Positions 1 through 7,902 of a stretch of 21,641 bases of DNA are shown here, piece after piece. The position numbers were made by a program, and so were the translations under genes. Under the pieces are notes generated by a model, which was not told the DNA's origin, did no database searches, and saw only the letters and a program-made list of their open reading frames with translations. The DNA lies in the IMG/VR virus record IMGVR_UViG_3300034272_001449, positions 1 to 21,641 of that record; one strand, written 5' to 3'. How positions within the stretch are numbered: position 1 is the stretch's first letter; each line of letters opens with the position of its first letter. The stretch is from a virus.

Positions 1-668
1 AAACTGCACCCAATCTTGAAGTATTAGATTTAGAAAGTGCCAGCACAGCTCTTGTCATATTCAAAAACACCTGGCGCGATGTGCCCCGAGCAAATGGCAA
101 TATCTTGTCAGACCCTGTTCGAAATCGCAGAAAAGATGCTGCCAAATCGTTCAAATGGAATGCAGTGCGTTTTGCTCACAAAGTATACAGCATATTTCAC
201 GCCGCACAAAATTGTCAGACTGAATGGTTGATCTGGATGGACGCTGACATGGTATGCCATTCACCCATGAGCACTGGCAAACTGACTGAGTTTTTTCCAG
301 ATTCATCAGATATTTGTTTTGCCGGCCGCAGTAAAAAATTCAGCGAATGTGGGTTGTACGGCATGCATGTGGTTGAACCTGCTGTCAAGACCTGGCTGGC
401 AGATTTTCAACACATGTATGATCATGCAGAGCAGGGCATATTCACCTTGGAAGAATGGCATGACAGCTATGTGTTTGATGCAGTGAGAAAACGTCATGCC
501 TTGCGTGAACTCAATTGGACAGCACACTTGCAAATGGGCGAGGGTCATCCCTTGATCAATTGTGAATGGGGTGCATACATTGATCATCTCAAAGGCGCAC
601 GAAAAAGCACTGGCAAGAGTCGGCCTGCAGACCTACGAGTGCGCAGACAAGAAGCATACTGGCAATGA
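1..668 (+). CDS. GT-A type glycosyltransferase, 5' end outside window
   Basis: The reading frame is open from the left edge (first full codon at 3), so the gene begins outside the window; an internal GTG at 81 is not needed as a start. About 221 residues are visible. The central stretch WLIWMDADMV contains a DAD (DxD-type) motif of GT-A glycosyltransferases, where two aspartates coordinate the metal bound to the sugar nucleotide. It is preceded by SFKWNAVRFAHK and followed by a GLYGMH segment, as in GT proteins I recall from marine phages. The acceptor and donor cannot be inferred. The stop overlaps the next start as ATGA (665-668), so the two are probably translationally coupled. The pair corresponds in domain order to the single fused protein at 5490-7139. 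Confidence is high for a glycosyltransferase and low for its specificity. Confidence 0.75.
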   Translation, partial: TAPNLEVLDLESASTALVIFKNTWRDVPRANGNILSDPVRNRRKDAAKSFKWNAVRFAHKVYSIFHAAQNCQTEWLIWMDADMVCHSPMSTGKLTEFFPDSSDICFAGRSKKFSECGLYGMHVVEPAVKTWLADFQHMYDHAEQGIFTLEEWHDSYVFDAVRKRHALRELNWTAHLQMGEGHPLINCEWGAYIDHLKGARKSTGKSRPADLRVRRQEAYWQ

Positions 669-1468
669 TATTTTTGAGTAAGAACGGTGACGATGAATAC
701 ATTGACATGTATGCTCATGGACTAGGATTACAAAGCACACCATTGGAATCATGGCGCTACGAGGACAGCACAGCGCCACTGATGTTGCGTGGTATAATGA
801 AACACAAAATTATCAAACAGTGTTGGGCCGACAAGAGATCATTCAGGTACATGGATTCGGGCTATCTGGGCAATCGCCCTGGGTACCAAAATCCACAAGG
901 ATGGAAGGTATGGCATCGCATTGTGCCCAACAACTTGCAACATGATCAAGTGATCAAACGTCCCAGTGATCGCTGGAACCAACTGGGGCTGGAAGTGGCC
1001 AATCGTCGACGCGGTAGTACAATACTGATTGTTGCTCCAGATGAAAAGCCTTGCAAGTTTTATGATATAGAACTAGATACCTGGTTGGCAGAGACTGTGG
1101 CCACAATTCAACAACACACTGATAGGCCCATTGTGATACGTGAACGAAACCGAAGTCGCATGGATAGAAAGACCAATCGCGTGGAACGAGCCTTGGATGA
1201 TGTGCATGCTGTGGTCACATTCAACAGCATAGCTGCCACAGAAGCCATCTTGGCAGGTGTGCCTGTGTTTGCACTAGCACCATCAAACGCTGCTCGTCCA
1301 GTAAGCAACACGGATTTAACGAAGATAGACAATCCTTGGTTTCCTGACCAGGATCAAATACATGAGTGGGCATATCATTTGGCATATGGCCAATTTCACA
1401 TAGACGAATTCAAGAACGGCCGTGCAGAACGCATACTTAAACAAACAGAGGAGATACTGAGTGCATGA
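665..1468 (+). CDS. GT-B / capsule-synthesis-like glycosyltransferase domain protein
   Basis: This 267-aa protein is homologous by eye to the C-terminal half of the protein at 5490-7139. Shared landmarks in order are LMLRGI / VVLRGI, YMDSGYLGN / YIDTGYFGN, FYDIELDTWLA / LYDIDLEQWLA, VVTFNSIAATEAILAGVPVF / LITFSSIAAGEALLNGKPAI, and a tail with HLAYGQF / HMAYCQF. The SIAATEAILAGVPVF element resembles the donor-binding C-terminal region of GT-B enzymes and capsule-synthesis proteins (KpsS/KpsC style). The His-Pro seen in related enzymes is absent (IRERNRSR here). It starts with ATG in an ATGA overlap with the upstream GT-A gene, and probably works with it. No signal peptide or membrane segment is visible. 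Sugar specificity is unknown. Confidence 0.65.
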   Translation: MIFLSKNGDDEYIDMYAHGLGLQSTPLESWRYEDSTAPLMLRGIMKHKIIKQCWADKRSFRYMDSGYLGNRPGYQNPQGWKVWHRIVPNNLQHDQVIKRPSDRWNQLGLEVANRRRGSTILIVAPDEKPCKFYDIELDTWLAETVATIQQHTDRPIVIRERNRSRMDRKTNRVERALDDVHAVVTFNSIAATEAILAGVPVFALAPSNAARPVSNTDLTKIDNPWFPDQDQIHEWAYHLAYGQFHIDEFKNGRAERILKQTEEILSA

Positions 1469-2111
1469 ATACCAAGGGTGGTGGTTCCCAGATGCTGAAT
1501 CACATTTTCCAAAAATGCTGAAGAAAAGCATAGACAAAGGCGGGCCTGCTGAGTATCAATATCAGGTGCGTGATCGTAGTATGACCTATGTCAAACAACA
1601 TGGCATAGCCTTGGACATTGGCGCCAACGTGGGACTATGGAGTCGTAGTCTATGTAAAAATTTCCGCACAGTACTGGCGTTTGAACCTGTGGCTATGTTC
1701 CGCGAGTGCCTGATTAAAAATGTTGTTGCTGACAACCTGCAGGTCAAAGACTTTGCACTAGGCGATAAACGCACACAGGCCACAATGATCATCACAGAAG
1801 GCAACACAGGCCACACCCACATTGATCCTGCCACACTAGGCACTGGTGAGACACAAGTATACAGACTGGATGATCTAGAACTTGACGAAGTAGATTACAT
1901 CAAAATGGACTGCGAAGGTTATGAGTATCGTATCTTGCAAGGTGCCGAAGCCACTATCAAAAGATGTAGGCCTGTTGTGGTAGTAGAACAAAAACCTCAT
2001 GATGCATACAGTAGCCAGTATGGACAACATGCTGCCATTGAGCTTATGAAGGGCTGGGGCATGATCAGACTGGATCAAGTCAAAGACGACTGGATCATGG
2101 GATGGCAATGA
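1461..2111 (+). CDS. FkbM-family SAM-dependent methyltransferase
   Basis: The 216-aa product has the FkbM pattern. Motif I is LDIGANVGLWSRSL (about residues 51-64), the acidic strand-2 end is LAFEPVAMF (72-80), and the family signature is YIKMDCEGYEYRILQGA (about 145-161), followed by VVVVEQKP. FkbM enzymes O-methylate hydroxyls, often on sugars or polyketides, using S-adenosylmethionine. The start is GTG at 1461, because a strong AGGAG at 1449-1453 lies 7 nt upstream. The ATG at 1465 is in another frame. The start overlaps the preceding stop by 8 nt, which suggests coupling to the glycosyltransferase. The likely role is methyl-capping or decoration of the glycan made by the neighbouring enzymes (inference). 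Confidence 0.85.
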   Translation: MHEYQGWWFPDAESHFPKMLKKSIDKGGPAEYQYQVRDRSMTYVKQHGIALDIGANVGLWSRSLCKNFRTVLAFEPVAMFRECLIKNVVADNLQVKDFALGDKRTQATMIITEGNTGHTHIDPATLGTGETQVYRLDDLELDEVDYIKMDCEGYEYRILQGAEATIKRCRPVVVVEQKPHDAYSSQYGQHAAIELMKGWGMIRLDQVKDDWIMGWQ

Positions 2112-2161
2112 GCACTGGCCAGTTCGATAAGTATGCATTTGTAGAAACAATTTACCGATGA
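2108..2161 (+). CDS. 17-codon linking ORF between methyltransferase and GT25
   Basis: This tiny ORF encodes MSTGQFDKYAFVETIYR. Its ATG overlaps the FkbM stop as ATGA (2108-2111) and its stop overlaps the GT25 start as ATGA (2158-2161). It therefore exactly fills what would otherwise be a gap of 46 nt. No good Shine-Dalgarno precedes the GT25 start (AATTTACCG), so a ribosome stepping through this ORF could deliver translation to GT25 by stop-restart. It may also be the N-terminal remnant of a deleted gene. Chance is possible at this length. Confidence 0.3.
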   Translation: MSTGQFDKYAFVETIYR

Positions 2162-2910
2162 AATCATATATCATTACCATGCTGGGGCATGAACTGTCTG
2201 AACAACTATCAGCCCAGTGTAGAGAACAAGCAGCTAAAGTTGGAGTCAACGTAGAAATATTTCAAGCTATCTGGGGACGAGACTACCAACAACACTTGGC
2301 AAAACTCAACATCCGACTGGGCAAACAAAAACTCAGCAAAATGACCCTGGGGCATTATGGTAATTTTCTAAGTCATTTTTATCTATGGATGCAATGTGTT
2401 CAAGATCAAGTGCCGTATCTTGTGCTAGAACATGACGGATGGCTCATGCGACCAATTCCTCAAGATATTTTTTCACAGTTTGACGATGTATGCAAACTAG
2501 ATTGTTTTAGCCCGTGGATGAAACAAGATGGCGGCTATGATGTTGTGGTAGATCAGGATCAGACATCGCCTGTCACAGTCTACTCAATTCTAGATATTCC
2601 CAAAATAACTGGATACAGTGATCCGTTGAGATTTAAAAGCCGGGCCGGATGTTATAGTTCAGGAGTGTATGCTTACATCATCAAACCACAAGGTGCAAAA
2701 AAATTGATTGATTATATTAGAGAAAACGGATTCTTGGCCACCGACAATCAAGTCAACACCAATGTCATGGATGTCAAGGTATGCATACCATCAGTGGCCA
2801 GATTACATCCAGTTATGAAAAATAGTGAAATAATTGGGCAGATGTCGACTTCAAGACGCAGTCCAAATCCTCACACAGGAAAAGGTATGGAAAATGCAGA
2901 ACAAAAATAA
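2158..2910 (+). CDS. GT25-type (LPS biosynthesis) glycosyltransferase
   Basis: The 250-aa product starts MKSYIITMLGH, the usual N-terminal strand of family 25 glycosyltransferases. It continues with LGHYGNFLSHFYLWMQC (64-80) and PYLVLEHDGWL (86-96). The last corresponds to the family's LEDD metal/nucleotide element, here Glu91-His-Asp93. The later GCYSSGVYAYIIKPQGAKKLID matches the typical G-x-x-AY-hydrophobic-GA-KLL segment. GT25 enzymes add galactose or glucose to lipooligosaccharide. Length is normal for the family. The start lies in an ATGA overlap with the mini-ORF and lacks a clear ribosome-binding site. The 3' end overlaps the next gene by 17 nt. Donor and acceptor are not predictable. 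Confidence 0.8.
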   Translation: MKSYIITMLGHELSEQLSAQCREQAAKVGVNVEIFQAIWGRDYQQHLAKLNIRLGKQKLSKMTLGHYGNFLSHFYLWMQCVQDQVPYLVLEHDGWLMRPIPQDIFSQFDDVCKLDCFSPWMKQDGGYDVVVDQDQTSPVTVYSILDIPKITGYSDPLRFKSRAGCYSSGVYAYIIKPQGAKKLIDYIRENGFLATDNQVNTNVMDVKVCIPSVARLHPVMKNSEIIGQMSTSRRSPNPHTGKGMENAEQK

Positions 2911-3997
2911 ACACATCGCACTGACACAAAAATTCAGCACATGGGGAGACAAGTTGTTGCAACACACTGATGTGTTGTACAGTATCCAGCATGATAAAAA
3001 ATTCCGACCCATTACAATACAACTGTCGCCCTGTGAAGTTTGCAGCAGTGGTTGCCCATTTTGCAGTGTGGCCGACCGACCGCTGAAGTCGTATCTACCA
3101 TTTGAAAAAATCAAACAAGTGTTGCGTGATTTTCGAACTCTGGGCGCCAAGAGTGTGGAACTAACTGGTGGTGGCGAACCCTTGATCTATCGCGACAAGG
3201 ATACCCAGGACGACATCAACAGCATAGTTGAGTATGCACATGAACTGGGCTACGACATTGGCATCATAACCAACACGCTGAAACTGTCAAGAATCCGGCC
3301 AGAAAACTATCACAAGATCAGCTGGATCCGGGTAAGTCTGATCAAGTTGGACGAAGGATATGAGCCAGAAGATTTTGATTTCTGTGGCTTTCCTCTTGAG
3401 AAAATGGGACTGTCATACATTATCTACGAAGGTGACACTGGCACAGGCAACAGGCTGGGCAAACCCTATCGGCCCACCGACGTTGAAACAATACGACGCA
3501 TTGCTCGAGTGTTGGAACTGCATCCTGAACTGAAATTTGTCAGAATAGCAGGCAACTGTTTGATCAAAGGCAACAATGCACAAATTAGAACACAATTCAA
3601 ACAAGTGATTGATGAGATTGACACCCTAAACAAAATCTTTATCAAAGACATTGGAGAAGATGATTCCCCATTTGAGGATGGTTGCTATGTGGGCATGATA
3701 CGCCCATACGTGGCTCCTGATCCACACGGCAATGGCAAGTATCAAGTGTACATTTGTACCAGTCATGTGTTAAACAAACAAAACTATGACCTAGATTATT
3801 CACTGTGTGATGTGGACAATATTATTCCCACATGGCAACGACTCAGCGACAACTATGCGGCCAAAGGATATCCATACGAAGTAAAAAACAACTGTGGACA
3901 AGATTGGACCGAAAGTTGCAAATACTGCTACTATAAATTCAACAACAAAATTTTACACACTGTGGCACAAGAAATGCCGGATCGGAACTTTCCATGA
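2894..3997 (+). CDS. Radical SAM enzyme with Cys-rich C-terminus
   Basis: This is a 367-aa protein if started at ATG 2894, which has AAAGG 8 nt upstream. A longer frame from TTG 2834 lies deep inside GT25 and is less likely. The CxxxCxxC loop that binds the catalytic [4Fe-4S] cluster is C50-SSG-C54-PF-C57, with an extra C47 just before it. ELTGGGEPLIY (89-99) is the GGE motif that contacts SAM. The C-terminal part has further cysteines (YICTSH, NNCGQDW, SCKYCYYK) that could hold an auxiliary cluster in SPASM/twitch fashion. The reaction is unknown. It sits between GT25 and a methyltransferase, so modification of a sugar or a glycan-linked group is a reasonable inference, but peptide modification cannot be excluded. 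The stop overlaps the next ATG (ATGA). Confidence 0.8.
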   Translation: MQNKNKHIALTQKFSTWGDKLLQHTDVLYSIQHDKKFRPITIQLSPCEVCSSGCPFCSVADRPLKSYLPFEKIKQVLRDFRTLGAKSVELTGGGEPLIYRDKDTQDDINSIVEYAHELGYDIGIITNTLKLSRIRPENYHKISWIRVSLIKLDEGYEPEDFDFCGFPLEKMGLSYIIYEGDTGTGNRLGKPYRPTDVETIRRIARVLELHPELKFVRIAGNCLIKGNNAQIRTQFKQVIDEIDTLNKIFIKDIGEDDSPFEDGCYVGMIRPYVAPDPHGNGKYQVYICTSHVLNKQNYDLDYSLCDVDNIIPTWQRLSDNYAAKGYPYEVKNNCGQDWTESCKYCYYKFNNKILHTVAQEMPDRNFP

Positions 3998-4578
3998 CAC
4001 AAGTATTTGACGAACAGTACTATCGTTCCAACAACTATGTTGATTATTTCTCCAAACGTGAACGATACGTAAAGACCGCTGAAGAAATACAACAGGTGTT
4101 TCACAAATTCAGTCTCATCAACCAAGATTCAACCATACTAGATTATGGATGCAGTTTGGGTTTCTTGATCAAAGGATTTGAAAAAGCTGGATTCAAAAAC
4201 GTTTTTGGGTATGATATCTCCGACTGGGCTGTGGAGCAAGCAAGAAAAAATGATTGTAAAATACTGGAGCATGCTCGGGGCACATTCGACCTGGGCATAT
4301 TTTTAGACGTGCTAGAGCACATGACTGATCAACAAATTGCTGAATTATTTTCTCAACTCAAACTTGATAAAGTTTTGGTTAGAATACCATGTGCTGTTGC
4401 CAAACAGCCCAATGAGTTTTATCTAGAGGTATCTCGACGAGACTCTACACACATAAACTGCAAAACAGATCAACACTGGATAGAACTGTTCCGAGATCTA
4501 GGTTATCAAAATTGTTTGCGACTCAACATGTCAACCATATATGATTCACCTGGTTGCTTTTGTTGCTTGTTCATGTGA
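3994..4578 (+). CDS. Class I SAM-dependent methyltransferase
   Basis: The 194-aa product carries a Rossmann-type SAM-binding motif, ILDYGCSLGFLIKGFEKAGF (about residues 47-66). This is followed by the strand-2 element VFGYDISDWAVEQARK, whose Asp would bind the ribose. FDLGIFLDVLEHM is the usual motif II/post-II of small-molecule methyltransferases. It begins in an ATGA overlap with the radical SAM gene. It is the last gene of the plus-strand operon, and its stop (4576-4578) overlaps the stop of the convergent minus-strand gene. The substrate is unknown. Context suggests it acts on the same product as the FkbM enzyme and the radical SAM enzyme. Confidence 0.8.
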   Translation: MTQVFDEQYYRSNNYVDYFSKRERYVKTAEEIQQVFHKFSLINQDSTILDYGCSLGFLIKGFEKAGFKNVFGYDISDWAVEQARKNDCKILEHARGTFDLGIFLDVLEHMTDQQIAELFSQLKLDKVLVRIPCAVAKQPNEFYLEVSRRDSTHINCKTDQHWIELFRDLGYQNCLRLNMSTIYDSPGCFCCLFM

Positions 4579-5497
4579 GATAAGGCAAAAACTTTTGATA
4601 CACACGGCCTGCACGAGCATCTTCGTCACTCCAGTGTGCGGCTGCTAGATCATAAATCCACTGTTCTCTAGAGAATACATCTGGCGATTCAATCTTACTG
4701 ATATCCTGGTTGGCCACTGACCAGGCCACACAACTGGTGTCATCTGCAAACACAGGTATGCCTTCACACACCGCAGCCACACTGGCACTGCTGTTGAAAA
4801 ACACTGCTGCATGTGCTCCTTGTAGGTTGTCAATCAAACGACTTTGAGTAGGTTCAATTATAACTATGTTTTGTCTCTTGCTCATTTTGCGGGTGTATGC
4901 TGCAAAATCTGCCATGTTGTATTGGCCCGGGTGTGGGCGTACCCAAATTTGTCTACTGCTAACTGATCTAATCTGATGTATTTTGTCGTGCAACCAAGTC
5001 ATGGGATCCAGTGTTTTCATGGCAAATCCGCCGTCTCGTTGCATGCCGATCAAAATGTGTCCTGTACTGTTTGTCTTGGCAGGTTTTAAATCAACTCCCA
5101 GGGTGCGACTGATTTCCAGCCATTTGGTAGCATCACTGTTGCGATTGGCATATTCAGCACGATCATAAAAAGGTCCGCCAAGACTGTACCGCAAATAACT
5201 GCCTTGATTGTCAAGATACTTCCAGCATGACGCATCTATACACAGAGTATGAAATCCCAGCTTGCGTTGTTCAGGTATGATTTGTTTGCGCAGGGCAATA
5301 TTACGCCCACCTGTGTTGGTAGTGGCCCAACCTAGGATCACAGCCAGCCGACTGGGAGTATAACGATGTTCCCATTCCACTTGCACTGTGTGCCCTGCAG
5401 CTTGGACACCCTCAGCAAAACTTTCCAGGCATTGTATTTTCCTAGAATGTTTCTGCGGATTAGCAACACTGCTAATGTAAACCACTACATCAACCAC
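4571..5497 (-). CDS. GT-B / capsule-synthesis-like glycosyltransferase
   Basis: The 308-aa product is predicted from GTG 5497, which overlaps the stop of the upstream gene by 8 nt. An alternative GTG at 5485 has AGGGTGG before it. The open frame extends further upstream only by running antiparallel to protein sense in the neighbour, so the longer form is rejected. The N-terminus VVYISSVANP begins a Rossmann-like strand. IWVRPHPGQYN carries the His-Pro of capsule-synthesis and CDP-glycerol-transferase-type GT-B folds. AVFFNSSASVAAVCEGIPVF is the donor-site element, matching the proteins at 665-1468 and 5490-7139. It is thus a third paralogue, and the only one that keeps the RPHP motif. It is the last gene of the minus-strand run. 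Confidence 0.6.
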   Translation of the reverse strand: MVDVVVYISSVANPQKHSRKIQCLESFAEGVQAAGHTVQVEWEHRYTPSRLAVILGWATTNTGGRNIALRKQIIPEQRKLGFHTLCIDASCWKYLDNQGSYLRYSLGGPFYDRAEYANRNSDATKWLEISRTLGVDLKPAKTNSTGHILIGMQRDGGFAMKTLDPMTWLHDKIHQIRSVSSRQIWVRPHPGQYNMADFAAYTRKMSKRQNIVIIEPTQSRLIDNLQGAHAAVFFNSSASVAAVCEGIPVFADDTSCVAWSVANQDISKIESPDVFSREQWIYDLAAAHWSDEDARAGRVYQKFLPYLT

Positions 5498-7139
5498 CCT
5501 GCAAGATTCTCCATGCTGTGCCGTCGCGCATTTCTGCTTCGGTAAATTGGCAATAGGCCATATGTGCCGCCCAGGCTTCAACTTCATCCAAGGTAGGCAC
5601 ATGAGGCTTTTCAATGGCATCTAAACTCTGACTGCACAAGGCAGCAGCCGCATTAGGCCCAAGTGTGATAGCAGGTTTACCATTCAGCAAGGCTTCTCCA
5701 GCAGCAATACTTGAGAATGTGATCAAACAATGTATGTCTTGTTTGAGTGCATGTGCCATACTGTCGTCACTGGTTCTGGCAGTGCGACTGGGTTTGCGTC
5801 TAACCACCACTTCACGATCAGTATGAGCACCAATTTCTAACAGTACATTAGCAAGCCATTGCTCTAAATCAATGTCATAAAGATTCAACAGTTTTTGACT
5901 GGGTGGTGCCAACAATATCTTGCTGCCACGATAGAACTTGCATGGTTGAAAACCTGTGGCCGCTAGTCTATCTCTAGGACGATCAATTATGGGACCAAAG
6001 TTTTGCACATCATTCTTGGTCACTCTATGAAACGTTTTCTTTTTACCGTTGCCAAAATAGCCAGTGTCAATGTAATAAAAGTCACGCCCTGTGGCACGGC
6101 AAATATTCATTTCTTTGCGTTTGGTTATGCCACGCAACACCACCGGAGTCATTGACTGTTCACTTTTGCTCCAGTTGGTTATTCGGCCTCCGCAGCCCAT
6201 GGTAAAACTTTCTAGTACAGGATCAAACATTTTTCCCTTTTCTGCATATTTAAAATCGCCTGCATTTACATCTATAGCATGCACAGCATTGTTGTCTAAA
6301 AGTTGTATCTTGTTGGTCAGAGTCTCAAGATTCATGCCATAAAAATCGCCTGCAGGATCCACACGATATTTCAATACATCATAAAATATTTCATTGACTT
6401 CAGGTGCCGTAACATCCAACTCATGTGGCTGCGGGACCACAGTATGTGATTTTACTTTGACAGTTTGTTCGCAATGTGTGGTTCGCTGCTTTTCTTCATG
6501 CCATTCTGATGAAAAATGACCTTGCGTGGCAAACTCATGGAAACAAGGGGTACCCAGAGTATAGTGTACCAACTTGGCCTCAGGATTAGCATCATATTCA
6601 ACATCCAACCAGTTCCATTCTGGGGGCAGTTCGCCAATGCGATCATCATCTAGCCAGGTGAATCTATGCAGTTCTGCACCTGTTGATTGTTGCACAAACT
6701 CTGGAGTCAACTTGCGATTGGGAAAACTGTTGCAGTTCCACAAGATCACACTTGACCAGTTCTTGCGTGGATAATCTTCGTTCTTGCTGCCAAGATACTT
6801 TTCAGTCATGCGTGTTTTATAGTCGTGTTTGACAACCATGACGTCTTTGGCAAGATTTTGCAACTCCCACAGTTTTACAATGTCGTCACGCAAGATCATG
6901 TCGCCATCAATGAATATGGCCCAGCCAGTGTAATCCATCAAATGAGGCACAAGAAATCTTGAATAGATAAATTGATTGCTGCCGTCAGTGTGTGTTTCAT
7001 CGTAGTCTCGAAACAAGTTTAAGGCCACAGGAATTATAGCTACAGGCTGACTGGCATGTCTAATGATTGAGTTAACACACACATGGTATGCCACAGCCTC
7101 TCTAGGATCGTATCCTACAAACACAGGAATTGGCTTCAT
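5490..7139 (-). CDS. Two-domain glycosyltransferase: GT8-like GT-A plus GT-B-like domain
   Basis: This is a 549-aa fusion. Residues 1 to about 250 form a GT-A domain with the start PVFVGYDPREAVAYHVC, then SNQFIYSRFLVPHL and AIFIDGDMILRDD. The last holds the DGD metal-binding motif at 78-80, as in GT8-type enzymes and in GTs I recall from cyanophages. Residues from about 290 to the end match the stand-alone protein at 665-1468: VVLRGI, YIDTGYFGN, LYDIDLEQWLANV, LITFSSIAAGEALLNGKPAI and HMAYCQF. The ATG overlaps the upstream stop as ATGA (7136-7139). The protein may add two sugars in succession to one acceptor (inference). No membrane segment is seen. Confidence 0.8.
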   Translation of the reverse strand: MKPIPVFVGYDPREAVAYHVCVNSIIRHASQPVAIIPVALNLFRDYDETHTDGSNQFIYSRFLVPHLMDYTGWAIFIDGDMILRDDIVKLWELQNLAKDVMVVKHDYKTRMTEKYLGSKNEDYPRKNWSSVILWNCNSFPNRKLTPEFVQQSTGAELHRFTWLDDDRIGELPPEWNWLDVEYDANPEAKLVHYTLGTPCFHEFATQGHFSSEWHEEKQRTTHCEQTVKVKSHTVVPQPHELDVTAPEVNEIFYDVLKYRVDPAGDFYGMNLETLTNKIQLLDNNAVHAIDVNAGDFKYAEKGKMFDPVLESFTMGCGGRITNWSKSEQSMTPVVLRGITKRKEMNICRATGRDFYYIDTGYFGNGKKKTFHRVTKNDVQNFGPIIDRPRDRLAATGFQPCKFYRGSKILLAPPSQKLLNLYDIDLEQWLANVLLEIGAHTDREVVVRRKPSRTARTSDDSMAHALKQDIHCLITFSSIAAGEALLNGKPAITLGPNAAAALCSQSLDAIEKPHVPTLDEVEAWAAHMAYCQFTEAEMRDGTAWRILQGG

Positions 7140-7894
7140 TTCTTACGCTCAATATCTTCCTCAACACAGTTTTCACCGTATTGGATTTCAATCAACTTGA
7201 GTGGCGTGTCTGTTTCGTTGCACAACATGTGCCACTGGTTCTTTTTGATCCACACATAGTCATGCTGTTTGAAGTTGCCAACCAAGTCGTGATCAGTTCC
7301 TGCATCTAGTGTGTACACTGCGGCTTCGCCTTCGGCCACAAACCAAAACTCTGCACGTTGATCATGTCGTTGCATGCTCAAGCATGTTTTAGGCATCACA
7401 GTGAGTTCTTTGAGCTTGGTGTTGGCTCCTACTTCATGCAACACACGATAGTACCCCCAGGCACGATTAGTCTGGGGTGTTTTCCATTCAGTCAATATCC
7501 ATGAACTGGAATTTTTTTTGTCCTCTCCCCCTACACCAAATGCAAATTCAACGTCTGACATACGCATTTCGGGGATGTTGTCGGATGTTCTATCTCCGCC
7601 ATTGGCAAACACAAGGTCAGCGTCGGGATAATGCGCACGAACCTGCTCTATAAAATGACATGCAGAGCCGTCTGAATCATCAAAGGTATAAACTTCATCA
7701 ACCATGCTTAAATTGTTGATAATACACAGGCGTTCGTTCCAGGGCATAAATGCCCGACCTTTTTTGCGTTCTAACCATTCATCTGAATTGAGACCCACAA
7801 TTAATAGATCTCCGAGAGTGCGAGCAGATTTTAAATAAGCAATATGCCCAGAATGGATGGGGTCAAAACCTCCGGTTACAAGTACAATTTTCAT
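7136..7894 (-). CDS. Nucleotidyltransferase fused to mannose-6-phosphate isomerase-type cupin
   Basis: The 252-aa product has two domains. Residues 1 to about 135 are a cytidylyl/adenylyltransferase: VTGGFDPIHSGHIAYL holds the H14-S-G-H17 (HxGH) nucleotide-binding motif, and FANGGDRTSDNIPE plus GVGGEDKKNSSSWIL are typical of RfaE2/TagD-like family members. Residues from about 140 to the end are a cupin of the type II phosphomannose isomerase kind: WGYYRVLHEVG, then CLSMQRHDQRAEFWFVAEG, with likely metal ligands at H177, E182 and H222. Nucleotidyltransferases of this kind activate sugar- or polyol-phosphates. The fused cupin suggests isomerisation or binding of the same sugar phosphate. The gene feeds directly into the glycosyltransferase downstream through an ATGA overlap. 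Confidence 0.8.
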   Translation of the reverse strand: MKIVLVTGGFDPIHSGHIAYLKSARTLGDLLIVGLNSDEWLERKKGRAFMPWNERLCIINNLSMVDEVYTFDDSDGSACHFIEQVRAHYPDADLVFANGGDRTSDNIPEMRMSDVEFAFGVGGEDKKNSSSWILTEWKTPQTNRAWGYYRVLHEVGANTKLKELTVMPKTCLSMQRHDQRAEFWFVAEGEAAVYTLDAGTDHDLVGNFKQHDYVWIKKNQWHMLCNETDTPLKLIEIQYGENCVEEDIERKK

Positions 7895-7902
7895 GCAGAT
7901 AT

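Noticed and set aside
2834-2893. N-terminal extension of the plus-strand radical SAM gene from TTG
   Set aside because: It overlaps GT25 by 77 nt and has no ribosome-binding site, while ATG 2894 has AAAGG at good spacing.
5498-5620. Upstream extension of the 308-aa glycosyltransferase frame
   Set aside because: It lies in the other gene's coding region, with composition unlike a domain start; GTG 5497 or 5485 begins the first recognisable beta-strand.
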